NCBI GenBank assembly: GCA_022845895.1
Contig: AP025573.1
Location: 2,266,501 to 2,330,500, forward strand
Direction of reading: 5' to 3'
Length of the DNA: 64,000 nucleotides
Source of the DNA: Lachnospiraceae bacterium
GTDB lineage: Bacteria; Bacillota; Clostridia; Lachnospirales; Lachnospiraceae
A program made the translations under genes and the position numbers. Of this stretch, positions 57,285 to 64,000 are shown piece after piece; positions within the stretch are counted from its first letter, which is position 1, and each line of letters opens with the position of its first letter. Under the pieces are notes generated by a model that worked only from the letters and a program-made list of their open reading frames with translations, made no database searches and was not told the origin of the DNA.

Positions 57285-60200
57285 TTAATATCTAATTTTT
57301 ATTTTATTATTTCCGGGCAACTGTATTTCAACTGTTGGGCCTCCCGTTTCACTACCGGGTCGATAAATAACAGAATTGCCATCACTATCTATCCCTTGTT
57401 TACCTGGACCGTATTTTGTATTTATATCTTTTACATCTTTTAAATCCAAGTTATTAAAATCTTCTTGGGCTTTTTGGTCACCCCCACCTTTTTCATAATT
57501 CTTACTTTTGCCTTTTTTCTCTGTTGTATCCTTTGCTCCCTCTAAAAGTTTATCACGTTCTTTCTGGGCTTTTGTTTTCTCTTTAGCTCCACTATCTCCC
57601 TTACTCTTCTCCGCCTCTTCCCATTTCTTCTGTGCCTTTTCTACGTCCTCTTCAGACTCGCCTGCCTCTATCGGATTCATCCACCAGACGGTTACGGCTA
57701 CCACTCCTCCAACTATCACATGTGCGGACCCTGACGCCCGTACGGCCCCGCTCACGACTGCTGCCTTCCCGGAGTTCCACAGCAGATTCCCGACTGCTGA
57801 TCCGACCAGTACGCCCGCACTTGCCCCGCCTTTCTGCTTCTTGGCTTTCTCCGCTGTCGTGCAGCTCTTTGCCTCATACCTGGCCACCAGCTTGCTGCCT
57901 ATCCGTACCACGTTGCGCACCGCTTCGCCAAGCCCCATCTGGCTGCTGCGCCCACGGTTCTTCAGATATGCCGAATAGCCTCCGTATTCCGGTCCGGCAT
58001 AGATGCTTCCGTATCCGCTCTTCCTGTTCTGTGCCTTGCCCACCGTATAGGACTTCCTGCTGCTCTTTACCTTTGGCTTCGGCTTGATTCCATAGTATGC
58101 CTTGACCTTGTCGGCTGTTTTGGCAATCTTTTTTGCCACGTTGCTCAGGAAGCCGTGGCCGCTTGGGTCTTTCATGTTCACCGGGTCGTTTCCAGCATAG
58201 GTGTACCGGTTCTGCGTCACAGGCTCCAGCAGCTTTCCAAGCTCGCTGTCTTCTGTCAGGAAGCTGCCTGTCTGGGGATTGTAATATCTCGCCCGGAGAT
58301 ACTGGTTTCCGGTCAGGGCATCTGTGTACTCTCCGTTAAATGTATATGGGTTGTCCGTCTCTGCGCTTGCCGATGCCTCCCCATATACATCATAGCTATA
58401 AGATAACATATTCGTGCCCTGTCTGCCAGTCAGGTTTGCGACCGATCCTCTGCCATCGTACATGTAATACTCCGTCTTATTTTCTTTCTCCCTGCTCAGA
58501 CGCTGGCTCCCATACTCGTATACTGCTTTGATGTTTCCTGATGTTCCATACTCTATCAACGACTCCGCGTATTCACGATTCACGTCATTGATATACATGG
58601 TCGCCTCATATGTATCCCAGTCTCTTTCCTCTATGCCATAGGGTATCAGTACTGTATCGTACAATTCCTCCTTCCTTTCTTCCCCTGTCTCTGGCAATGT
58701 GTCTGTCTTTTCAGGCTCCGGCAGCACTTTTACCGGGTTCTTTACAATTCCTTCTTCATCCGGTTCATCGCCGAGAATATGGACATGCACCCAGCCTGAA
58801 ATTTTATCCCAATAGCGATGGAGAGCGTCACTGACAGAGAAATCTGTGACAGAGAATCCCTGGGACAGGTTCTGGAAGAAGCCGTAGCAGAATCCAACCT
58901 TCTCTTCGCTTTCGGATTCACCGTCCGCCAGATTCAACCTCTTGCCAGAGCGCCCTGATTCAGCGTCCTTGCCCTCCTCCGGGACGTCATTATCCATTTC
59001 CTTTTCACTTCCTATGCTGCCCTTTTTAAAGACCGGCTCATTTTCTGACACTATTTTGCGGTTCACGACAAAGATCCGGTTACCGTCTCCGTCATAAAGA
59101 GCTGATTGGAGCAGGCTTCTGTTATCTTTTACAGCGCGCAGGCGGTTCTCTGTGTCGTAGCTGTAAGTCAGAATCTCTTCATCCGGTCCAAGTTCCCGTA
59201 TCAGGTTCCCGTCCATATCATACTCATATGTCGTTATTCCTGCCTTACTGTCACGACTATCCAGAAGCTGGTTCACCGGGCTGAAACGGTTCTCTTTTAC
59301 AGACTGTTCCAGATGCTTGCCGGCATTCTCTGCACTACGGGTGATACGCACTTTATTTCCTGCCTTATCATATCCATACGTTATCGTTTCGCTCACCGCA
59401 CCAGAAGCGACTGCACTTTGAAGTTCTCCCCTTTCATTATATCCGTACTCCCACTTTGTCGTGTTGCCGTCCTGCCGGATAATTTCTATCAATATGTTAC
59501 CACTCAAATCATACATATAGCTATATGCAGATATGACTTTTCCATTGACGTCAAGATTTTCTATACCCGTCAACTGATTCAGCTCATCATAAGTCACGAC
59601 AGATTCCGTACCGTTTGGACGTTTTATATGAGTCATACAGCCTGACGCGTCATACTTGTATGATGTCTTCTCCCCACTGCGGTCTGTGACAGCAGTAAGG
59701 CAATCCAGCTTATCATACGTGTAAGCCACGCTGCTGCCATCGGGATATATGATTTCATTGATATTCCCATAATCGTCATAATGGTATAGGATGATACTTT
59801 CGTCTCCACCTTTCACACCGGTAATCCTGCCTGCATCATCATATGTATACACAGAGCTTCCTGCCAGATTCTTCATACTTACCCTTCTGCCATCCTGGTC
59901 ATAGGCAAAAAGAACTTCTCCTTCATCTTCCTCAGAATATTCTTTCATTGTCAGTTCATCCAGCTTGTTATACTCATACTGTATCGTCCGGCCGGATGCT
60001 CTCTTCACCTGTGATAATCTGCCGTTATCATCGTACTTATATGATTCTTTCTGTCCAAGCGCATTCGTCTGAGACGTCATCTGGTCGAGAAGATTATAAG
60101 CATATCTGGTGGTATACCCATTGCCGTCCGTGCGGGATACAAGATTATCCCGTCCGTCATACACATACCGAACAGATGCTGCTTCTTCTGTTCCCACACC

Positions 60201-63200
60201 GACTGCTGCCTCTATGAGACGGTCAGATCGGTCGTAAGCATAAGCGGCTTTCCTCCCGCTTCCGTCCGTCAGCCCGGTCAGATTCCCATTGCCGTCATAA
60301 GCAAGCCTTACTTCTCCCCCTTTTGCATCGATGATTTCCGTCAGATTACTGTTTTTATCGTATTCATAACCTGTCTTATGGCCTGCAGCATCCGTCTCTT
60401 CCTCGATACGGTTCATGGCATCATATAGATAGTCCGTCGTCTCGCCAAGAGGGTTCGTCTCTGAAGTTTTGTTCCCCGCCTTGTCATACGTATAAGTCGT
60501 AATGCGTCTGTCTTTTTTTCCAGCACTTGGATTCTTTCCTCCATATTCCTCCATGTGCTTCAGATTTCCCGCCGCATCATACGCAAGTTCCGTAACCTTT
60601 CCGGCTGGTTCTGTTACTTTCCGGATTCTGTCCAAGGCGTCATATTCATATCCGGTCGTATTTCCGAGCGGCGTCACGATGCTGTTCAGGTTACCATGCT
60701 CGTCATACGTGTAGGATGTCTTCTGATTCAGAGGATTGCTTGTCTGGGTCAGACGGTGCATCTTATCATAAGCATACTTTACGGTTCTGCCGGATTGGTC
60801 GGCCTCACGAACCAGATTGCCGGACCGGTCGTATGTATAAGTCTTCTCCCCGTTCTCCGGCGCCTTCATCTGCGTTATCCGTCCGAGCGCATCGTATGCA
60901 TAGCCATAGACTGCCTTCCCTGGAAGTGTCCGCTTCACGAGCTGGTCATAGCGGTCATATTCAAAAGTAGTCACATCTCCTTCCGGCGTCCTTTCTTCCA
61001 GCACATTTCCATGTGTATCATACTTATAAGTATAGCTCCCTCCCTCCGGCATCGTCTTTTCCGTAACACGGCCCATACAGTCATAGGCATAGGATGTGAC
61101 GGCCCCCTCCATATCCGTATAGGACGAAAGGCTGCCCGTGCTGTCGTATAAATAGGACGTTCTGCCTCCCTCGGCTGACACAGAGGCCAGAATCCGTCCA
61201 ATCTCATCATATTCCATCGTAGTAAGATTACCGTTGGCATCTGTCTGCCCGATGACATGCCCGGCCGCGTCATAATCGTATATCTCCGTGCCTCCCTTTG
61301 CATCTGTAACGGTCAGCAGATTTCCCGTTTTATCATACGTATAGCTTGTCTCCCCGCCTGACGGATCCTTCTCTGTTAAGAGCCTCCCCGCCTCGTCATA
61401 CGCATACTCTTCAACGCGCCCTCCTTCTTCTTTCCTGATAAGCTGGCTTTTTTTATCATATGTGTATAAGATGGACTTTCCTTCGGCATCTGTTATGGAG
61501 CTTACGTTGCCCATGACATCATAGGTATAGGATGTCTCATTGCCATCGGATTCCGTCAGCCTGACAAGGTTGCCGTATTTATCATAGGTATAAGCCGTCG
61601 TCTGTCCAAGCGCATCCGTCTCTGTGAGGATATGGCCGGCCACATCGTATGTATATTCGCTTTTGCCTCCGTTGTTGTCCCATTGCTTCGTCACATTGCC
61701 GTTTACATCATAGGCGTACTCTACGGTTAGTCCTTCACTGTCCTCTTCCTTTACAATTTGGTTCAACCTGTTATATGTATATAACGTCCTGCCTCCGTCT
61801 GGCGCTACTATGGACGTATAATTGCCATTGGCATCATATGTTATCTCATAACTGCTGCCGGCAGCATTCGTCACTTTAACCGGCAGGCCCTGCACGTTGT
61901 ATTCATATGCAGTTTTTCTCCCTGAGGCGTCTGTGACGGCCGTCAGTTCTTCGTTCTCGTTATAATCGTAGACCGTTCGGTACCCGAGACTGTCTGTGAC
62001 AGCAGATAGACGGTTGTAAACGTTATATTCTGTCTTTATCGTATTTCCTTTGCCGTCCGTCTCAGAGGTGAGATTCCCGTTGCCGTCATAACTCCAGATT
62101 GTCTCCGCCCCCGTGGCATCTGTCTTCTTAACGGGACGGCCTGCTCCGTCATACTCGTAGTGCGTCTCATTGCCAAGCAGATCTGTCTCACACACGATGT
62201 TGCCTGCTCCGTCATAGTCATATCTTTCCGTACCACCATTCGGATAATGGATCCTTGTCAGGCGGCCTGTAGCATCATAATCGAAGGAAGCTGTCACACC
62301 TTCCTTGTCTATCTCTGTAAGATTGCCTGCCGCGTCATAAGAGCTCTTGATTACGAGACCATTCACTTCCGTACGCTTTATCTCCTGGCCGAACGCATCG
62401 TATTCATATGTCTCTTTCGTACCGTCCGGATATTGCTGTACGAGAAGCCTGCCATCCGACGAATATTCATATGTAATAGATGCGCCGCTTTCATCCGTGT
62501 CGGATGCTTTTTTACCGGATACGTAATCATATGTGTAATACATGCTGCTGCCCTTAGCATCTGTCTCTTTTATGACATTGCCAATTGCATCATACTCATA
62601 CGTAATCGTATTTCCCGCCCCATCACTTTCGCTTGTCAGCCGGTTCCTGCTGTCATATGTCTTGTCCGCCACCTTACCTTTTGCATCCGTTTCCCTGATA
62701 CAGTTGCCGTTTCCATCATATGCATACGAAAACGAACTTCCTTCTCCATCACTTCCGGATACGAGATTGCCGAGACCGTCATATACGAAAGTTGTCATAT
62801 TCCCATTGGCATCTTCCGAGGCGATTGCCTGTCCATTTGCATCCAGCATATAAGTTACGGTATTTCCCGCGCCGTCTGTCTCCCGGATTATCCGCCCCTC
62901 AACGTCATAACCTGTCAGCACAGTATGCCCGTTCCCGTCAGTCTTTCCAGTCACTTGCCCCATAGCATTATAGGTAAATGACGTCCTGCTGCCAAGCGGA
63001 TCTGTTATGCTTTTAAGCCACGCCCCTTCATAAGCATAACGGGTCGTATTCCCAATTGCATCTGTCCGGGAAGTGATACGGCCTCTGCTGTCATAGGTAC
63101 AAGATTCCACTTCTGTGCCTGCCTTCTTGACCGTTGTCAGATTGCCAGCTTTGTCATAACTGTATTCCGTCTTTGTTCCGCCGTAATCCGTCTCACTGAG

Positions 63201-64000
63201 CAGATGTTGCTTCCCATCATACATATACGTTCTGACAGTTCCGTCATAGAGCGTCTCTTTCGTTATATTCCCGTCGGCATCGTATGCGTAGCTAACCGCA
63301 TGCCCCATTTCGTCAGTCTCCTGCACGAGCCGGTTCTCGTCATATACTTTTTTCTCTTTTGTCCCATCTGCATGGAGAACAGACGTAGTGCGGAACTGGT
63401 CGTCATACGTATAGACTGTTCTATTTCCGTTGCCATCTACAGCGACCGTCTTCCCTTCATCATAGGTGAGAACCACTTCATATCCGTTGGCATCCTTCTG
63501 TCGGATGACCCGGCCCTCGCTGTCATAAACATTAGTGGTAATGCAATTATCTTTTCCGTCATACCATGCAGTCATGCAGTGCATATCATCGTACTCATAA
63601 CGTGTAACCGACCCGCATGCGTCCGTGTAACGAATGAGGTTGTCATCATCGTCATAAGCGTAGGACAGTTTTCCCCCGTTTGGAAGCGCAATTTGAGCCA
63701 CCTTGCCGTCCTCTGTCATTGCGAATCCGTATACGCTCCCGGCCGGAGACGTCACAGCGGTAAGATTATAGTTCTTATCGTAGGACAGTACAGTAGCATT
63801 GCCCTTTTCATCCGTTAACTTTGTCATGCTGCCAAAGCAGTCGAACCGCCGCACTACGTTATCTGTATCTGTTATCTCATATTCGTATACCGGATACTTG
63901 ACTTTACCTGTACCAAAGTCATACTCTTTCTCTCTTGTCTTAATTCGCTTTAAATCGTAATCATAGCCTTCCGGACAACTATAGACTCCTTCCTCTGTCT
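57285..64000 (-). CDS. Giant Rhs/YD-repeat polymorphic toxin (5' end beyond window)
   Basis: At least 2,237 residues; the frame stays open to the window edge (…YSCPEGYDYDLKR at the right end), so the start lies outside. Most of it is dozens of YD repeats (for example YDADGNITKETLYDGTVRTY). They end in the Rhs core boundary LTGNQYLRARYYNPQTGSFL, then NRYTYAGNDPVNMKDPSGHG. A variable region follows: basic hinge, hydrophobic segment (ASGSAHVIVGGVVAVTVWWM), a Lys/Glu linker and a short tip (KYGPGKQGIDSDGNSVIYRP onward). Rhs proteins form a shell around a C-terminal toxin released into neighbouring cells. The toxin chemistry is not recognisable. The immunity gene follows 13 bp later. Confidence 0.92.
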   Translation of the reverse strand, partial: TEEGVYSCPEGYDYDLKRIKTREKEYDFGTGKVKYPVYEYEITDTDNVVRRFDCFGSMTKLTDEKGNATVLSYDKNYNLTAVTSPAGSVYGFAMTEDGKVAQIALPNGGKLSYAYDDDDNLIRYTDACGSVTRYEYDDMHCMTAWYDGKDNCITTNVYDSEGRVIRQKDANGYEVVLTYDEGKTVAVDGNGNRTVYTYDDQFRTTSVLHADGTKEKKVYDENRLVQETDEMGHAVSYAYDADGNITKETLYDGTVRTYMYDGKQHLLSETDYGGTKTEYSYDKAGNLTTVKKAGTEVESCTYDSRGRITSRTDAIGNTTRYAYEGAWLKSITDPLGSRTSFTYNAMGQVTGKTDGNGHTVLTGYDVEGRIIRETDGAGNTVTYMLDANGQAIASEDANGNMTTFVYDGLGNLVSGSDGEGSSFSYAYDGNGNCIRETDAKGKVADKTYDSRNRLTSESDGAGNTITYEYDAIGNVIKETDAKGSSMYYTYDYVSGKKASDTDESGASITYEYSSDGRLLVQQYPDGTKETYEYDAFGQEIKRTEVNGLVIKSSYDAAGNLTEIDKEGVTASFDYDATGRLTRIHYPNGGTERYDYDGAGNIVCETDLLGNETHYEYDGAGRPVKKTDATGAETIWSYDGNGNLTSETDGKGNTIKTEYNVYNRLSAVTDSLGYRTVYDYNENEELTAVTDASGRKTAYEYNVQGLPVKVTNAAGSSYEITYDANGNYTSIVAPDGGRTLYTYNRLNQIVKEEDSEGLTVEYAYDVNGNVTKQWDNNGGKSEYTYDVAGHILTETDALGQTTAYTYDKYGNLVRLTESDGNETSYTYDVMGNVSSITDAEGKSILYTYDKKSQLIRKEEGGRVEEYAYDEAGRLLTEKDPSGGETSYTYDKTGNLLTVTDAKGGTEIYDYDAAGHVIGQTDANGNLTTMEYDEIGRILASVSAEGGRTSYLYDSTGSLSSYTDMEGAVTSYAYDCMGRVTEKTMPEGGSYTYKYDTHGNVLEERTPEGDVTTFEYDRYDQLVKRTLPGKAVYGYAYDALGRITQMKAPENGEKTYTYDRSGNLVREADQSGRTVKYAYDKMHRLTQTSNPLNQKTSYTYDEHGNLNSIVTPLGNTTGYEYDALDRIRKVTEPAGKVTELAYDAAGNLKHMEEYGGKNPSAGKKDRRITTYTYDKAGNKTSETNPLGETTDYLYDAMNRIEEETDAAGHKTGYEYDKNSNLTEIIDAKGGEVRLAYDGNGNLTGLTDGSGRKAAYAYDRSDRLIEAAVGVGTEEAASVRYVYDGRDNLVSRTDGNGYTTRYAYNLLDQMTSQTNALGQKESYKYDDNGRLSQVKRASGRTIQYEYNKLDELTMKEYSEEDEGEVLFAYDQDGRRVSMKNLAGSSVYTYDDAGRITGVKGGDESIILYHYDDYGNINEIIYPDGSSVAYTYDKLDCLTAVTDRSGEKTSYKYDASGCMTHIKRPNGTESVVTYDELNQLTGIENLDVNGKVISAYSYMYDLSGNILIEIIRQDGNTTKWEYGYNERGELQSAVASGAVSETITYGYDKAGNKVRITRSAENAGKHLEQSVKENRFSPVNQLLDSRDSKAGITTYEYDMDGNLIRELGPDEEILTYSYDTENRLRAVKDNRSLLQSALYDGDGNRIFVVNRKIVSENEPVFKKGSIGSEKEMDNDVPEEGKDAESGRSGKRLNLADGESESEEKVGFCYGFFQNLSQGFSVTDFSVSDALHRYWDKISGWVHVHILGDEPDEEGIVKNPVKVLPEPEKTDTLPETGEERKEELYDTVLIPYGIEERDWDTYEATMYINDVNREYAESLIEYGTSGNIKAVYEYGSQRLSREKENKTEYYMYDGRGSVANLTGRQGTNMLSYSYDVYGEASASAETDNPYTFNGEYTDALTGNQYLRARYYNPQTGSFLTEDSELGKLLEPVTQNRYTYAGNDPVNMKDPSGHGFLSNVAKKIAKTADKVKAYYGIKPKPKVKSSRKSYTVGKAQNRKSGYGSIYAGPEYGGYSAYLKNRGRSSQMGLGEAVRNVVRIGSKLVARYEAKSCTTAEKAKKQKGGASAGVLVGSAVGNLLWNSGKAAVVSGAVRASGSAHVIVGGVVAVTVWWMNPIEAGESEEDVEKAQKKWEEAEKSKGDSGAKEKTKAQKERDKLLEGAKDTTEKKGKSKNYEKGGGDQKAQEDFNNLDLKDVKDINTKYGPGKQGIDSDGNSVIYRPGSETGGPTVEIQLPGNNKIKIRY
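58042..58119 (-). repeat. 78-bp hinge sequence duplicated at 56758-56835
   Basis: Identical over 78 bp to the segment in the displaced tip. It lies just after the conserved core end (DPSGHG) of the Rhs gene, so it is the homology used for exchanging toxin tips. Confidence 0.85.

Noticed and set aside
62160-62981. 273-codon plus-strand frame and many shorter ones opposite the Rhs gene
   Set aside because: Produced by the repetitive YD-repeat codon pattern read backwards; no start signals and no recognisable domains.
57285-64000. Regular repeats about 60 bp apart that might suggest a CRISPR array or satellite
   Set aside because: They are degenerate codons of YD repeats within one open frame; sequences vary freely at third positions and there are no unique spacers between identical repeats.

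Overview
The window comes from a Gram-positive gut Clostridium of the Lachnospiraceae (cluster XIVa), of roughly 50 % GC outside the foreign segments. The diagnostic feature is a complete-looking bile acid inducible (bai) operon at 16.9-26.3 kb, ordered baiB-baiCD-baiE-baiF-baiG-baiH-baiI on the minus strand. A divergent AraC-type regulator pair (barA-barB) reads away from it. The operon has no baiA between baiE and baiF. From memory this matches the arrangement described for Clostridium hylemonae rather than C. scindens, so a C. hylemonae-like species is my best guess (inference).

Layout. 0-5.8 kb: allantoin/hydantoin-type catabolism, made of two tandem amidohydrolase + NCS1 permease cassettes and a divergent DUF2877 (AllH-like) gene. 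5.8-16.4 kb: housekeeping and membrane genes (J-domain protein, DUF5685, a YxlEFG-like ABC cassette under an XRE regulator, SGNH hydrolase, CorA, VanZ, a rubredoxin-glutamate synthase-like protein, a spore-photoproduct-lyase-like radical SAM protein). 16.57-16.88 kb: a 102-codon reading frame with one in-frame TGA followed by a SECIS-like hairpin, a candidate small selenoprotein converging on the bai operon. 16.9-28.4 kb: bai/bar locus. 28.5-33.5 kb: methyltransferase, UvrA-like ABC protein, ornithine cyclodeaminase family protein and gene remnants.

33.6-40.1 kb is an AT-rich integrated element. It lies between two 37-bp imperfect direct repeats (34 of 37 matching), one of which is the 3' end of the GGGtGRT-protein gene. 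A decayed tyrosine integrase and GAGTT arm-type repeats sit beside the right repeat. The cargo is an operon: HTH regulator, sce7726-type PD-(D/E)XK protein, sce7725-type protein, RES-domain protein and TIGR04141-type protein. It looks like a phage-defence or toxin module, and a run of 13 G lies just before the start codon of the last gene.

40.1-50.3 kb is a core block: GGGtGRT/NifU-like pair, GNAT-DUF3298 fusion, cinA, pgsA, rimO, rpoZ, gmk, yicC, and divergent rqcH. 50.3-55.3 kb is a three-component ABC exporter with a small membrane protein and a two-component system; four 11-bp repeats precede the exporter operon. 55.3-64 kb is an Rhs polymorphic toxin locus: a giant YD-repeat protein running off the window, its presumed immunity gene, and a graveyard of displaced Rhs tips and immunity-like genes.

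How parts work together. The bai enzymes import primary bile acids (BaiG), activate them (BaiB), oxidise and dehydrate them (BaiCD, BaiE), recycle CoA (BaiF) and reduce the intermediates (BaiH, BaiCD). The 3alpha-hydroxysteroid dehydrogenase step must be supplied by a gene outside this window. All assignments are made by eye from the sequence; no database search was run.
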